Counted from the first letter of the stretch, positions 18,357 to 29,488 are shown. The stretch is DNA of 64,000 nucleotides from Litchfieldella anticariensis FP35 = DSM 16096 (GCF_000409775.1 NZ_KE332377.1:868001-932000); one strand, 5' to 3'. Notes: a model not told the origin generated them from the sequence alone. Numbers and translations: made by a program.

Positions 18357-18480
18357 TCGCGACACCCAGTCACACGGTTACCATAAGCACCAAGGCGGCG
18401 TTTTCGACGACGTTGGTTGCAGATAACGCTCGTTACCACGATATCCGCCTTGGCATAGAAACTTGATGAGGGCCCCTATC

Positions 18481-21084
18481 GTGCTTGAAGCTTATCGCCA
18501 ACATGTCGAGGAACGCGCTAATGAAGGCGTACCACCGAAACCGCTGAATGCCGAACAGGCCGCCCAACTGGTCGAACTGCTCAAGAATCCGCCGACTGGC
18601 GAAGAGAAGTTTCTCCTTGAACTGATTACCGATCGAGTCCCCCCGGGTGTGGATGAGGCCGCCTACGTCAAAGCCGGTTTCCTGACAGCCATCGCCAAGG
18701 GTGAAGCCCAGTCACCATTGATTGACAAGATCCATGCCGTCAAGCTGCTGGGGACCATGCAAGGCGGTTACAACATCGCCACCCTGGTCGAATTGCTCGA
18801 TGATACCAACCTGGCCAAGGAGGCTGGCGAACAGCTCAAGCACACCCTGCTGATGTTCGATGCCTTCCACGACGTCGCTGAACGCGCCAAAGCCGGGAAT
18901 GCCGTGGCCAAGGAAGTCCTGCAGTCGTGGGCCGAGGCCGAGTGGTTCTTGGCCAAGCCCAAGCTCGACGACAAGATTACCCTGACCGTGTTCAAGGTCC
19001 CGGGCGAGACCAATACCGACGATCTGTCACCGGCCCCCGATGCCTGGTCGCGTCCGGATATTCCCCTGCATGCCAACGCCATGCTCAAGAACGAGCGCGA
19101 CGGTATCGAACCGGAAGTGTCCGGCACCAAGGGCCCGCTGGCCCAGATCGAAGCCGTCAAGGCCAAAGGCTACCCAGTCGCCTATGTCGGTGACGTCGTA
19201 GGCACCGGCTCCTCGCGCAAGTCCGCCACTAACTCCGTACTTTGGTTCTTTGGCGACGACATCCCCTACGTGCCCAACAAGCGGGCCGGCGGCTTCTGCT
19301 TCGGTGGCAAGATCGCACCGATCTTCTTCAATACCATGGAAGATGCTGGTGCCCTGCCTGTGGAAATGGACGTCTCCAAGATGGAGATGGGCGACGTCAT
19401 CGACGTCTATCCCTATGAAGGCAAGGTCTGCAAGCACGACAGCGACGAGGTACTGACGACGTTCGAGCTCAAGACCCGCGTGATCCTCGACGAAGTCCGT
19501 GCCGGTGGCCGCATTCCACTGATCATCGGGCGCGGCCTGACTGACAAGGCGCGTGCCGAACTGGACCTGGGTCCGTCCGACGTATTCAAGACACCGGAGC
19601 AGCCGGCCGATACCGGAAAAGGCTACACTCTGGCCCAGAAGATGGTCGGCAAGGCCTGCAGTATGGAAGGTGTTCGTCCCGGCATGTACTGCGAGCCCAA
19701 GATGACCACCGTCGGCTCTCAGGACACCACAGGCCCGATGACCCGTGATGAGCTCAAGGATCTGGCGTGTCTCGGCTTCCAGGCCGACTTGGTGATGCAA
19801 TCGTTCTGCCACACCAGCGCCTACCCGAAGCCGGTCGACGTGGAAACCCACCACACCCTGCCTGATTTCATCATGAACCGCGGCGGCGTCTCGCTGCGCC
19901 CGGGCGACGGCATCATCCACTCGTGGCTGAACCGTATGCTGCTGCCCGACACCGTAGGCACCGGTGGCGACTCACACACTCGCTTTCCGATGGGTATCTC
20001 GTTTCCGGCGGGCTCCGGCCTGGTGGCTTTTGCCGCCGCGACTGGCGTGATGCCTCTGGACATGCCGGAGTCGGTACTGGTGCGCTTCAAGGGCAAGCGT
20101 CAGCCTGGCGTCACCCTACGCGATCTGGTCCACGCCATTCCCTATTACGCCATTCAGCAGGGTCTGTTGACCGTCGAGAAATCTGGCAAGAAGAATGCCT
20201 TCTCTGGCCGCATCCTGGAAATCGAAGGACTCGAGGACCTCACCGTCGAACAGGCCTTCGAGCTTTCCGACGCTTCCGCCGAGCGTTCGGCAGCCGGTTG
20301 CACCATCACCCTCAGCGAAGAGAGCGTGACCGAATACCTGAAGTCCAACATCACACTGCTCCAGTGGATGATTTCCAACGGCTACGGTGACGAGCGCACC
20401 ATCAGCCGTCGCATTGAAGCGATGGAGGCCTGGTTGGCAGACCCAAGCCTGATGCGTGCCGACAAGGACGCCGAGTACGCCGAGGTCATCGAGATCGATC
20501 TCGACGAGGTCAAGGAGCCCGTGCTCTGCGCTCCCAACGACCCGGACGATGCTCGCCTGCTTTCCCAAGTTGCCGGCGAAAAGATCGATGAAGTGTTCAT
20601 CGGTTCATGCATGACCAACATTGGCCACTTCCGAGCCGCAGGTAAACTGCTCGAGAAGCAGCCGGCCGGCAGCCTGAAGACCCGCCTATGGTTGGCACCG
20701 CCGACCAAGATGGACCAACACCAGCTCACTGAGGAAGGCTACTACGGGATCTACGGTCGTGCCGGTGCACGCATGGAGATGCCGGGCTGCTCGCTGTGCA
20801 TGGGTAACCAGGCCCGGGTAGCGGCGAAATCGACGGTGGTCTCCACCTCGACCCGCAACTTCCCCAACCGCTTGGGTGACGGTGCCAATGTCTACCTTGC
20901 CTCGGCGGAACTCGCCGCCGTCGCCGCAGTGGAAGGACGCCTGCCAACTGTGGAAGAATACCAAGGCTACATGGGACAGTTCGACGCGATGGCCGGTGAG
21001 ATCTATCGTTATATGAACTTCCATGAAATCGAGGAGTATCAGAAAGCTGCCTCGAACGTGATTCCAGTCGCTCAACAGCCTTGA
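18481..21084 (+). CDS. acnB: Aconitate hydratase B AcnB
   Basis: AcnB interconverts citrate and isocitrate in the TCA cycle and can also act on 2-methyl-cis-aconitate. The 867-residue product matches AcnB along its length: N-terminal HEAT-like domain ([20 protein letters not shown]), the swivelling domain early (unlike AcnA), and the cluster cysteines in [10 protein letters not shown] and [11 protein letters not shown] use the GTG at 18481, which gives the family start; an ATG at 18466 would add five residues. AGGG is upstream. It stands alone, with a long leader before and a strong terminator after. Confidence 0.97.
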   Translation: MLEAYRQHVEERANEGVPPKPLNAEQAAQLVELLKNPPTGEEKFLLELITDRVPPGVDEAAYVKAGFLTAIAKGEAQSPLIDKIHAVKLLGTMQGGYNIATLVELLDDTNLAKEAGEQLKHTLLMFDAFHDVAERAKAGNAVAKEVLQSWAEAEWFLAKPKLDDKITLTVFKVPGETNTDDLSPAPDAWSRPDIPLHANAMLKNERDGIEPEVSGTKGPLAQIEAVKAKGYPVAYVGDVVGTGSSRKSATNSVLWFFGDDIPYVPNKRAGGFCFGGKIAPIFFNTMEDAGALPVEMDVSKMEMGDVIDVYPYEGKVCKHDSDEVLTTFELKTRVILDEVRAGGRIPLIIGRGLTDKARAELDLGPSDVFKTPEQPADTGKGYTLAQKMVGKACSMEGVRPGMYCEPKMTTVGSQDTTGPMTRDELKDLACLGFQADLVMQSFCHTSAYPKPVDVETHHTLPDFIMNRGGVSLRPGDGIIHSWLNRMLLPDTVGTGGDSHTRFPMGISFPAGSGLVAFAAATGVMPLDMPESVLVRFKGKRQPGVTLRDLVHAIPYYAIQQGLLTVEKSGKKNAFSGRILEIEGLEDLTVEQAFELSDASAERSAAGCTITLSEESVTEYLKSNITLLQWMISNGYGDERTISRRIEAMEAWLADPSLMRADKDAEYAEVIEIDLDEVKEPVLCAPNDPDDARLLSQVAGEKIDEVFIGSCMTNIGHFRAAGKLLEKQPAGSLKTRLWLAPPTKMDQHQLTEEGYYGIYGRAGARMEMPGCSLCMGNQARVAAKSTVVSTSTRNFPNRLGDGANVYLASAELAAVAAVEGRLPTVEEYQGYMGQFDAMAGEIYRYMNFHEIEEYQKAASNVIPVAQQP

Positions 21085-21448
21085 GCCACTGAATCATCCC
21101 TTTCGTCGCCGATGCTCGCAACATCGATGGCGCCCGCTACGGGGATTACGCCATAGCCGATGACCGAAGCGCCCCGCCCAGTGCGGGGCGCTTTATTTGC
21201 ATTTCTTCACGTCTCCGCACAGCGACTTCATGTCTCCGTCGGCAGACACTTTTGTACCCTTCTTAACACGCTAAGCATTGAGGGATACACGAGCTACACC
21301 TAGAGTAATATGATCAGCATCATGCGAATGTTTAAGTTGGTGGCCGGACTGCCATCAATGCCATTGTGGTGGAATGTACGACGCTCTTGCTCAAGTTCCA
21401 TCGATCGATGTGCCACATGCGTGACTGAGCTGCATCAAGGAGAGAGTC
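21085..21448. other. Intergenic stretch after acnB
   Basis: 364 bases without a convincing gene. It holds the acnB terminator at 21167-21198. Beyond that I see only an isolated TAATAT at 21306 with no matching -35, and the ribosome site (AAGGAGAGAG) of the next gene at its end. The short frames here have no coding character. Confidence 0.6.
21167..21198 (+). terminator. Rho-independent terminator of acnB
   Basis: An 11-base-pair perfect stem (AAGCGCCCCGC with GCGGGGCGCTT), loop CCAGT, followed by a T-rich stretch. Confidence 0.9.
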
Positions 21449-22051
21449 ATGATTGTCAGAACCCTGTTTGTCGCTTCCCTGGCCTCGACATCCCTGCTTG
21501 TCGTATCCAGCGCCCTGGCTGATTCAAGCGAAGACCGGGGCCTGTATCTAGGAGTCGGTACCGGCTTCAGTTCGTTGGAAAACGATCGCGAGGATGTCGA
21601 TGACTTCGTCGAGAGTGGTGGTCGCAATTACGAGCTTGATGACGACGACAATGTCTGGAAGGGCTTCGCTGGCTATCAATTCACCCCCTACTTCGCCACC
21701 GAGGCTTTTTATACCGACCTGGGCCGGACAGAGCTCAGAGGTAATGATATCGCCAATACCAACCTGGAGTCCGACGCCTATGGTGTCAGCGTGGTCGGTC
21801 AGCTTCCGTTCACCTCCTGGTTCACGGCCTTCGCCAAAGCTGGCATGGCCCACTGGAAAACCGATGTCGACGGTAATCTCGGTGATGCCAGTCTCGACCT
21901 GCAGGACAACGATGGAACTGACCCCGTCTATGGCGTCGGAGCACAGCTCAACTTCGATCCCTTGCTGATTCGCACTGAATACGAGCGCTACGACTTCGAT
22001 AGCGACTATAAGATAGACACCTTCTCTGCTTCGGTGGGTTGGCGGTTCTGA
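21449..22051 (+). CDS. Outer-membrane beta-barrel protein (OmpA-like N-domain)
   Basis: The 200-residue product has a signal peptide (MIVRTLFVASLASTSLLVVS, cleavage after ALA), then alternating amphipathic strands (GLYLGVGTGFSS, GFAGYQFTPYFATEAFYTDL, AYGVSVVGQLPF) and a terminal strand FSASVGWRF ending in aromatic Phe, the signature for BAM insertion. It fits an eight-stranded barrel. It is very acidic, in keeping with a halophile. AAGGAGAGAG precedes the start. It is flanked by terminators and so a single-gene unit; specific function unknown. Confidence 0.85.
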   Translation: MIVRTLFVASLASTSLLVVSSALADSSEDRGLYLGVGTGFSSLENDREDVDDFVESGGRNYELDDDDNVWKGFAGYQFTPYFATEAFYTDLGRTELRGNDIANTNLESDAYGVSVVGQLPFTSWFTAFAKAGMAHWKTDVDGNLGDASLDLQDNDGTDPVYGVGAQLNFDPLLIRTEYERYDFDSDYKIDTFSASVGWRF

Positions 22052-22078
22052 CCCCCTATACGTTTCCCAACCATCATG

Positions 22079-22107
22079 ATGCCGGGCCTTGTCCCGGCAT
22101 TTTGTTG
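22079..22107 (+). terminator. Rho-independent terminator after barrel gene
   Basis: An eight-base-pair stem (ATGCCGGG with CCCGGCAT), six-base loop, then TTTTGTTG. Confidence 0.85.
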
Positions 22108-22204
22108 TCTATCTTCCTGCACCCAAGGGAGGATTCTACTTTCCGTCGACTATGGCATGATTGTGGAAGCCTTTTCCAAGGATACTCAAGCAAGGAGATT
22201 CCAC

Positions 22205-22693
22205 ATGAGTCATATCGGTACCCCGGATATCTGCGACGCTTACCCTGACGTCGCCGTACTTGACCCGATCTTCGCCAACTTTGGCGGCCATGATACTTTC
22301 TATGGCCCGGTTCGTACCGTGAAATGCTTCGAAGACAACTCGCGCGTCAAAGAGGCAGTAGCAGAGCCTGGTAACGGTGCCGTCCTCGTTGTCGATGCTG
22401 GTGGCTCGAGCCGCTGCGCCATGCTCGGCGATATGCTGGCTGAGCAAGCTGCTGACAATGGCTGGGCTGGCGTAGTGATGTACGGCTGCGTACGCGATGT
22501 AGACGTGCTGGCTGAAACTGAACTCGGCATCCAGGCATTGGGGGCTCATCCACGCAAGAGCGAGAAACGCGGGGAAGGAATACGTGATGTGACGGTCACT
22601 TTTGCCGGAGTGACCATCACCCCGGGCCAATGGCTGTACGCCGATAACAATGGAATTCTGGTCGCCAGCGAACGTCTGGCACTGGAAGATTGA
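22205..22693 (+). CDS. rraA: Ribonuclease E activity regulator RraA
   Basis: RraA is a trimeric protein that binds RNase E and inhibits mRNA decay; related proteins have aldolase activity. The product is 162 residues ([20 protein letters not shown]), with the ring-forming core [13 protein letters not shown] and [21 protein letters not shown] and the C-terminal [24 protein letters not shown] precedes the ATG at 22205; the frame reads further upstream into the previous terminator, which is not coding. Confidence 0.94.
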   Translation: MSHIGTPDICDAYPDVAVLDPIFANFGGHDTFYGPVRTVKCFEDNSRVKEAVAEPGNGAVLVVDAGGSSRCAMLGDMLAEQAADNGWAGVVMYGCVRDVDVLAETELGIQALGAHPRKSEKRGEGIRDVTVTFAGVTITPGQWLYADNNGILVASERLALED

Positions 22694-22708
22694 GCTACCT
22701 CAGACAAG

Positions 22709-22743
22709 AGCACCCGCCGCCGTGCTTTACCGCGCCGGGTGCT
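22709..22743 (+). terminator. Possible hairpin after rraA
   Basis: AGCACCCG pairs with CGGGTGCT across a 19-base loop, 15 bases after the rraA stop. No real T-run follows, so it may be a weak terminator or an mRNA end structure. Confidence 0.35.
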
Positions 22744-22864
22744 TGACCGGTATTTTCTCCACTTCAACGATGACGCAAGCCGTGCCCGTCAATCTGATAT
22801 TGCTAATGACATCAGGCAATGCAAGGCTAAGCTCAAGGGAATCGTATTCGATTCGCGGAGTGTC

Positions 22865-24739
22865 ATGCTGCACCTATCTCGGCTAGCCAGCGATGTGGGA
22901 CGCTCGCTGCACGAACATGTGCGTCCACTACTGGCTTACCATTTGTTCTTCACCGTACTGGCCACGGCAGTGTTGATGCCTGCCGTAGCCTGGACTCTGA
23001 GGCGCCTGCTCGCACAGTTCGGTCATCCAATCATCACCAATGCCGAACTGTTCGATATTCTGTTATCGCCAGGCGGCATCTTGTGGCTTCTGGCTGCTAT
23101 CGGCCTCTTTTTTCTGATCCTCTACCTGCAACAAGCTGGCATGATTCTGGTGGCAGTGCGCCCCCGTGACAATCACTATCACTTGGCTGGTGAAGCTCTC
23201 TGGGGAGCATTGCGGCGCTTCCCCGGACTTGCCGGCCTGGTAGTCATCCAAGTCGGTACTCATCTGCTACTGGCCCTTCCTCTGGCATTGACGGTGAGTT
23301 GGCTACACGGCGTTTTTCTCGGTGGCCTGGAACCCTATTACGTACAGCGAGTCCGGCCACCGGCACTATGGCTGTTTCTTGGTATCAGCCTGCCACTCGT
23401 GCTGACTTGGGTGTCTCTGGCCGCAACCCTCTATTTTCGTTGGATTCTGGCTCTGCCGGCACTAATGCTCGAGAACCTGTCTCCACGCGCCGCCCTGTCT
23501 CGAAGCCATCATCTCACCCGCGGCCGTCGGCGGCATATTGCGATCGCCGTCATCGCACTGCTGCTGCTGATCATTGCCCTGCCGATCCTCGCCACCTGGA
23601 CTTTCGATAAGCTTGGCACACCGTTGTTGTCGTTGCTGCCGGAGCGTAATACGGTATTGATACCAGCGACGCTGACCTACCTTAGCGTCTATGTGCTGCT
23701 GACCCTTGCCATCACTTTCGTAGGGATTGCTGCCAACAGTCTCTTGGCGGCTTGTCTCTATCTGCGACTGGCCCATCGCGAGCCGCGCCCCCCGAAACCA
23801 CCACCCCATGCCCATCCAGGACTCTTGGCGTGGGGAGTGGAGATTGTCGTGCTGGTCTTTGCCTTCAGCCAGGCCTGGTTCATCGTCAACAGCTTTGAAT
23901 TGCAGGACGAGGTGAAAATCACCGCACACCGTGGAAGCTCTTTGGAGGCACCGGAAAACACCCTAGCCGCTATCAATCAGGCTATCTTTCATGGTGCCGA
24001 TTACATTGAAGTCGATGCACGCCTGACGGCAGACAAAAAAGTGGTGCTCTACCATGACCGCAGTCTGCAGCGCCTGATTGGTGATCCACGTAACCTGCGT
24101 GACCTGACCATGGAAGAACTGCAAAGTATCGACGTGGGTAGCTGGTTCGGAGATGCCTTCATCGGTGAGCAGATACCTTCACTGCAGGATGCACTGACAC
24201 GTACCCGCAACCATGGCTCGCTGATGATCGACTTGAAAACCGACCCAGGGCGGGAGCTGGAATTGCTGGACGCTGTGATCGATAGCCTTCATCGCGAAAA
24301 TCAAGCACGACAGCAATGCCGTGAAGTGCGAAACACCCCCCACTCTTGTGGCAGTCCTGACGTTCGTGACGATGTCCTGATGGCAACCATGTCTCCCTCA
24401 CTGATACGTGAGATCGAGGCTCGCGATCCCCGGCTGCGTACGACCTTGCTGGCACAATTCATTTTGCCCGGCACCTTGGACCGTACGACCTTTGATGCCC
24501 TGGGTCTTCGCCACAATCGCATCAGCGAAGCGGAGATCAAGGCCGCTCAACGATATGGCTATGAGTTGCACACTTGGACGGTCAACAATCGTAGTCGCAT
24601 GTCACAGCTCATCGACATAGGGGTCGACAACATCATCACAGACCGTCCCGACCTGCTCGCCGAGCTGCTTGCCAAACGACGCCAACTCAGCGATGGCTCA
24701 TTGTTGCTGGTCAAGCTGCGCAACTGGCTGCGCTCTTGA
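22865..24739 (+). CDS. Membrane-anchored glycerophosphodiester phosphodiesterase
   Basis: A 624-residue protein. The first about 340 residues form a multi-span membrane domain with six or so hydrophobic segments (for example YHLFFTVLATAVLMPAVAW, IAVIALLLLIIALPILATW), the GPDPase membrane domain. The C-terminal about 260 residues are a GDPD TIM-barrel with active-site motifs ITAHRGSSLEAPENT, EVDARLTADKKVVLYHD and WTVNNRSRM / IITDRPDLL; it cleaves glycerophosphodiesters to glycerol-3-phosphate and an alcohol. The start at 22865 has GGAG upstream; a GTG at 22739 extends it without support. Transcribed towards ppsA. Confidence 0.88.
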   Translation: MLHLSRLASDVGRSLHEHVRPLLAYHLFFTVLATAVLMPAVAWTLRRLLAQFGHPIITNAELFDILLSPGGILWLLAAIGLFFLILYLQQAGMILVAVRPRDNHYHLAGEALWGALRRFPGLAGLVVIQVGTHLLLALPLALTVSWLHGVFLGGLEPYYVQRVRPPALWLFLGISLPLVLTWVSLAATLYFRWILALPALMLENLSPRAALSRSHHLTRGRRRHIAIAVIALLLLIIALPILATWTFDKLGTPLLSLLPERNTVLIPATLTYLSVYVLLTLAITFVGIAANSLLAACLYLRLAHREPRPPKPPPHAHPGLLAWGVEIVVLVFAFSQAWFIVNSFELQDEVKITAHRGSSLEAPENTLAAINQAIFHGADYIEVDARLTADKKVVLYHDRSLQRLIGDPRNLRDLTMEELQSIDVGSWFGDAFIGEQIPSLQDALTRTRNHGSLMIDLKTDPGRELELLDAVIDSLHRENQARQQCREVRNTPHSCGSPDVRDDVLMATMSPSLIREIEARDPRLRTTLLAQFILPGTLDRTTFDALGLRHNRISEAEIKAAQRYGYELHTWTVNNRSRMSQLIDIGVDNIITDRPDLLAELLAKRRQLSDGSLLLVKLRNWLRS

Positions 24740-24753
24740 GATAAGCCATAACG

Positions 24754-24785
24754 ACGCTCGGCTGGCCATATGGCCAGCCGAGCGT
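24754..24785. terminator. 32-bp perfect palindrome between convergent genes
   Basis: ACGCTCGGCTGGCCAT is followed directly by its exact reverse complement. It lies between two convergent stop codons and probably acts as a bidirectional end structure, although neither strand has a clear T-run after it. Confidence 0.55.
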
Positions 24786-24824
24786 TACTGGGTCAGCGGA
24801 TGAGGTTCTACCGCAGGAATGGCT

Positions 24825-27197
24825 TCAACCCAGGGTTTCCCCGGCCAGCATGAACCAGGTTTCCAGCACGGCATCCGGATTCAACGACACGGAATCGATG
24901 CCCTGTTCCATCAGCCACTTGGCCAGATCGGGGTGATCGGAAGGCCCTTGACCACAGATACCGACATACTTGCCTTGGGCCTTGCAGGCAGCGATCGCCA
25001 TCGCCAGCAGCTTCTTCACTGCTGGATTCCGCTCGTCGAATAGATGAGCGACGATGCCAGAGTCACGATCTAGCCCCAAAGTGAGCTGGGTGAGATCATT
25101 GGAACCAATGGAGAAACCGTCGAAGTACTCGAGAAACTCCTCGGCTAGCAGCGCATTGGCCGGCAGCTCGCACATCATGATGATCTTGAGACCGTTCTCG
25201 CCACGTCCCAGGCCATTGGCCGCCAGCAACTCGACCACCGATTTGGCTTCTTCGGGTGTTCGCACGAAGGGCACCATGATCTCGACATTGTCGAGCCCCA
25301 TCTCGTCGCGCACTCGCTTGATCGCCCGACACTCGAGTTCGAAACAATCCTGGAACGATTCGGAAATGTAGCGTGATGCGCCACGGAACCCCAGCATGGG
25401 ATTCTCCTCACCGGGCTCGTAGAGCTTGCCACCGATCAGATTTTCGTACTCGTTGGACTTGAAGTCGGACAGGCGCACTATCGCGCGTTGTGGGTAGAAG
25501 GCCGCAGCCAGCGTCGAAATCCCCTCTACCAGTTTGTCGACATAGAACGTCACTGGATCGGCATATCCAGCGGTACGCAGGTCGATAGTCTGCTGTAGAT
25601 CCAATGGCAGGGTGTCGTACTCGAGCAATGCCTTGGGATGCACACCGATCATGCGATTGATGATGAACTCCAGACGGGCCAGGCCGATACCAGCATTGGG
25701 CAAGCTGGCGAAGCTGAAAGCACGGTCGGGGTTGCCAACGTTCATCATGATCTTGAAAGGGATTTCGGGCATTGCATCGACACTAGTGGTCCTGCAGTCG
25801 AAATTCAGCAGCCCTTCGTAGACATGACCGGTATCGCCTTCGGCACAGGACACCGTCACCTCACGGCCGTCGGCCAGAATCGATGTCGCATCTCCGCATC
25901 CAACCACTGCGGGAATACCCAGTTCTCGGGCGATGATCGCCGCATGACAGGTCCGCCCACCACGATTCGTCACGATAGCCGAAGCCCGCTTCATGATCGG
26001 CTCCCAATCAGGGTCGGTCATGTCGGTAACCAGAATGTCACCGTCGAGCACTTTATCCATTTCATCAGGAGCAAGAATTACTTTGACCGCCCCTTGTCCG
26101 ATACGCTGCCCGATAGCGCGACCACTCACCAAAGTACGTCCCTTCTCCTTGAGCTGGAAACGTTCGAGCTTTCCACCTTCCTGCTGAGAAACCACTGTCT
26201 CGGGACGCGCCTGGACGATATACAGCTTGCCGTCGTCGCCATCCAGCGCCCACTCGATGTCCATGGGTCGCCCATAGTGCTGCTCAATGATCACGGCCTG
26301 ACGCGCCAGATCCATCACCTGACTATCGCTGATGCAGAACTGCCCCCGTTCGGCGAGCGGCACATCGACCGTAGCCACAGACTTGCCAGCGCTGGCGTCG
26401 TCGGTGTAGATCATCTTGATCAGCTTGGATCCCAGGTTACGGCGTAGTACCGCCGGACGGCCCGCAGCCAGTGTCGGCTTATGGACATAAAATTCATCGG
26501 GGTTGACCGCCCCTTGGACGACAGTCTCCCCCAATCCCCAAGAGGCAGTAACGAAGACGGCATCTCGATAGCCGGATTCAGTATCCAGGGTGAACATCAC
26601 CCCGCTTGCTCCGGTTTCAGAGCGCACCATCTTCTGAACCCCGGCCGACAACGCCACATTCTCGTGCGCGTAGCCCCGATGCACCCGATACGAAATCGCC
26701 CTGTCATTGAACAGCGAGGCGAACACCTCATGTACGGCGCGCTTGATGTTGTCGAAACCTTCGATATTGAGGAAGGTCTCTTGCTGCCCGGCGAAGGAGG
26801 CATCCGGCAAATCCTCGGCAGTAGCCGAAGAGCGTACTGCTGCCTTGAGATTGGGGTGTTTCGTGGCCAACGTTTGGTAGGCGTCCCGGAGCTCTGCCTC
26901 GAAAGTAGGCGGCAGCGGGGTATCGATGACCCACTGGCGAATTTCTGCCCCGGTTCTGGACAGCGCCACGACATCGTCCACGTCCAAGGTAGCTAGCGCC
27001 GCATTGATACGTTCGTTGAGACCTTCATGCGCGAGGAATTCACGGTAGGCATGAGCCGTGGTGGCAAAGCCACCAGGGACGCTGACCCCAGCGTCCGCCA
27101 AATTGGAAATCATCTCACCTAGTGAGGCATTCTTGCCTCCGACTCGCTCGACATCATCCATACCGAGCTGATCGAACCACAGGATATAAGGCTCCAC
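24825..27197 (-). CDS. ppsA: Phosphoenolpyruvate synthase PpsA
   Basis: PpsA converts pyruvate, ATP and water to PEP, AMP and phosphate for gluconeogenesis. The product is 790 residues from the GTG at 27197 ([20 protein letters not shown]), the normal length; AAGGGGG lies six bases upstream, while the ATG at 27263 has none. The N-terminal ATP-grasp domain has [10 protein letters not shown] and [18 protein letters not shown], the middle domain the phosphohistidine motif [14 protein letters not shown], and the C-terminal PEP-binding barrel [11 protein letters not shown] and GICGQGPSD. It is divergent from its regulator ppsR. Confidence 0.97.
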   Translation of the reverse strand: MEPYILWFDQLGMDDVERVGGKNASLGEMISNLADAGVSVPGGFATTAHAYREFLAHEGLNERINAALATLDVDDVVALSRTGAEIRQWVIDTPLPPTFEAELRDAYQTLATKHPNLKAAVRSSATAEDLPDASFAGQQETFLNIEGFDNIKRAVHEVFASLFNDRAISYRVHRGYAHENVALSAGVQKMVRSETGASGVMFTLDTESGYRDAVFVTASWGLGETVVQGAVNPDEFYVHKPTLAAGRPAVLRRNLGSKLIKMIYTDDASAGKSVATVDVPLAERGQFCISDSQVMDLARQAVIIEQHYGRPMDIEWALDGDDGKLYIVQARPETVVSQQEGGKLERFQLKEKGRTLVSGRAIGQRIGQGAVKVILAPDEMDKVLDGDILVTDMTDPDWEPIMKRASAIVTNRGGRTCHAAIIARELGIPAVVGCGDATSILADGREVTVSCAEGDTGHVYEGLLNFDCRTTSVDAMPEIPFKIMMNVGNPDRAFSFASLPNAGIGLARLEFIINRMIGVHPKALLEYDTLPLDLQQTIDLRTAGYADPVTFYVDKLVEGISTLAAAFYPQRAIVRLSDFKSNEYENLIGGKLYEPGEENPMLGFRGASRYISESFQDCFELECRAIKRVRDEMGLDNVEIMVPFVRTPEEAKSVVELLAANGLGRGENGLKIIMMCELPANALLAEEFLEYFDGFSIGSNDLTQLTLGLDRDSGIVAHLFDERNPAVKKLLAMAIAACKAQGKYVGICGQGPSDHPDLAKWLMEQGIDSVSLNPDAVLETWFMLAGETLG

Positions 27198-27422
27198 GAG
27201 ACCCCCTTGTTCGCATTCGATGCCCGAATCCCGGACAGGACACCGTTTTCCGTTAATCGTCACCCTATCAAGCGGAGGTCATATTCGCCATTGGTCTAAC
27301 AGCGAAGTCAGTGGAGAATTTTTACAACAATCGACGAAATCCCGGCATTCCTGTAGTCGGAGGCTTGCCCAAGTGACATCCAATGATGACAATCGACGAA
27401 CATCCCTCCGATGAGATCCATC

Positions 27423-28247
27423 ATGACGCGTACCGCCTTTTTCATTTCCGACGGCACCGGTATCACCGCCGAGACCTTGGGTCGCAGCCTGTTGGCGCAA
27501 TTCGAGAATCTCGAAATCCGCATGGTCACCAAACCTTATATCGACAACATCGACAAGGCACAGTCACTCGCGGAAGTGATTCAAGCGACAGCGATACGTG
27601 ATGGCGAGCAACCGATCATCATCGATACCATCGTCGATGAGAACGTACGCAAGATCATCTCCTCCGCCCCTGGTTTCAAAGTGGACATCTTTTCGACTTT
27701 CCTGGCCCCCCTGGAAGACGAGTTGGCCACCCACTCCACCTATACAGTGGGCCGGACACACTCCATCGGGCGTGACGATGTCTACATGAATCGTATCGAT
27801 TCAGTGCACTTCGCACTCGACAATGATGACGGTGCCCGCACCCACCAATACGACAAGGCGGATATCATCCTGATCGGCGTCTCTCGCTGCGGCAAGACAC
27901 CCACCTCGCTATATCTGGCACTGCAGTTCGGAATACGGGCCGCCAATTATCCTCTTACAGAGGATGACCAGGACGAAGACGGAACGCTCAAATTGCCTCG
28001 TGCCCTGATGCCTCATCGCCACAAGCTGTTCGGGCTGACCATCGACGTTCGGCGACTGGCGGCAATCCGCAGCGAGCGTCGTCCCAACAGCCGCTACTGC
28101 TCCATGGATCAGTGCATGCAGGAAATCCAGCAGGCAGAAGCCCTATATCGGCAGATGCATATTCCCTACATCGACACCACGCGCTTTTCCGTCGAGGAAA
28201 TCTCCACGCGCATGATTGCCGAGGCAGGGCTTAACCGGCGCTTTTAA
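27423..28247 (+). CDS. ppsR: PEP synthase regulatory protein (kinase/pyrophosphorylase) PpsR
   Basis: PpsR is a bifunctional serine/threonine kinase and pyrophosphorylase that switches PpsA off (ADP-dependent phosphorylation) and on. The 274-residue product ([20 protein letters not shown]) is a DUF299/PSRP member with the P-loop-like motif [11 protein letters not shown] near residue 150 and the terminal [17 protein letters not shown]. An ATG at 27411 would add four residues; I use 27423 to match the family start. Its position divergent from ppsA supports the assignment. Confidence 0.95.
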   Translation: MTRTAFFISDGTGITAETLGRSLLAQFENLEIRMVTKPYIDNIDKAQSLAEVIQATAIRDGEQPIIIDTIVDENVRKIISSAPGFKVDIFSTFLAPLEDELATHSTYTVGRTHSIGRDDVYMNRIDSVHFALDNDDGARTHQYDKADIILIGVSRCGKTPTSLYLALQFGIRAANYPLTEDDQDEDGTLKLPRALMPHRHKLFGLTIDVRRLAAIRSERRPNSRYCSMDQCMQEIQQAEALYRQMHIPYIDTTRFSVEEISTRMIAEAGLNRRF

Positions 28248-28266
28248 CGTCGAATGAAAACTTTCC

Positions 28267-29472
28267 TTAGCTGATGATCCCTTCCTGCCTCAGACGAGCG
28301 ATATCCTCATCCGACAAACCCATACCACGCAGTACACTGTCGCTGTCCTGCCCCAGTGATGGCGGCGGTGTTCGGCTGGTCTGGGATTGGCCGTCGAAGC
28401 GTAACGGGTTCGCCACCTGGGGAATCGACATGCCATCGCGCTCGAGGCTGGCAACCATGCCGCGATGGCGGATCTGGGGGTCACTCAAGGCTTCACTGAC
28501 GCTATTGATCGGCCCAGCAGGAATACTTCGCACCTCGAAGTCGGCCAGCCAGTCATCACGATTACGGCGCAACAGGCATTCACTAATCAAGGGCACCAGC
28601 CGTTCGCGGTTGGTCACTCGCGCGCCGTTGGTAGCATAGCTTGGGTCAGCGGCCCATTCGGGATGACCGAGTAACTCGGCAAGCCGCGCAAACTGGCCAT
28701 CGTTACCCACTGTCAGCACCAGGTAGCCATCGGCACAGGCAAACGCTTGATAGGGTACGATATTGGGGTGTGCATTACCGTGACGCTGCGGATCACGCCC
28801 CGACACCAAGGTATTCAGTGCTTGGTTGGCCAGAGTGGCTACCTGAACGTCGAGCAAAGCGACATCCACGTGTCGGCCGCGACCGGTCCGCTCGCGCTCG
28901 TCCAGCGCTGCCAGCACGCCGATGGTGGCATAAAGCCCGGTCATCACGTCGGTGATGGCAACGCCAGTCTTCATGGGCATGCCATCCGGCTCGCCAGTGA
29001 CACTCATCAGCCCGCCCATGGCTTGAATCACGAAGTCGTAGCCGGCGCGATGGGCATAAGGTCCGTCCTGTCCGAATCCCGTGATCGAACAACCGATCAG
29101 CCGTGGGTTGCGTTTCGCCAAGCTGGCATAATCCAGCCCATAACGCTTGAGGCCACCGACCTTGAAGTTCTCGAGCAGGATATCCGCTACCTCAGCCAGA
29201 CTTCTGACCAGTGCCTGGCCATCAGCGTGAGCGATGTCCACGGCCAGCGACTGCTTACCGCGATTGGCACACAGGTAATAAGCCGCCTCACGCGGATTCC
29301 CGGTAGCATCTTCCAGCCACGGCGGCCCCCAACCACGAGTATCGTCACCACTCACGGGACGCTCGATCTTGATGACGCGAGCTCCCAGGTCGGCGAGGAG
29401 TTGGCCGGCCCAGGGGCCAGCCAGAACCCGCGACATATCCAGGACAATGCGACCTTCCAACGGTCCCGACAT
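28267..29472 (-). CDS. CaiB/BaiF CoA-transferase, likely succinyl-CoA:glutarate CoA-transferase
   Basis: A class III CoA-transferase of 401 residues, with the conserved N-terminus (LEGRIVLDMSRVLAGPWAGQ, LGARVIKIERP), NRGKQSLAVDI, and GYDFVIQAMGGLMSVTGEPD. The catalytic aspartate would be in the ITDVMTG region. Members beside glutaryl-CoA dehydrogenase activate glutarate with succinyl-CoA in lysine degradation; gcdH ends 16 bases upstream on the same strand, so that role is likely. The substrate cannot be proven from sequence alone. Confidence 0.85.
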   Translation of the reverse strand: MSGPLEGRIVLDMSRVLAGPWAGQLLADLGARVIKIERPVSGDDTRGWGPPWLEDATGNPREAAYYLCANRGKQSLAVDIAHADGQALVRSLAEVADILLENFKVGGLKRYGLDYASLAKRNPRLIGCSITGFGQDGPYAHRAGYDFVIQAMGGLMSVTGEPDGMPMKTGVAITDVMTGLYATIGVLAALDERERTGRGRHVDVALLDVQVATLANQALNTLVSGRDPQRHGNAHPNIVPYQAFACADGYLVLTVGNDGQFARLAELLGHPEWAADPSYATNGARVTNRERLVPLISECLLRRNRDDWLADFEVRSIPAGPINSVSEALSDPQIRHRGMVASLERDGMSIPQVANPLRFDGQSQTSRTPPPSLGQDSDSVLRGMGLSDEDIARLRQEGIIS

Positions 29473-29488
29473 GACAACTACCTCTTCA

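Noticed and set aside
19027-19920. Long minus-strand frame (297 codons) inside acnB
   Set aside because: Antisense shadow of a well-conserved gene; no family resemblance and no ribosome site.
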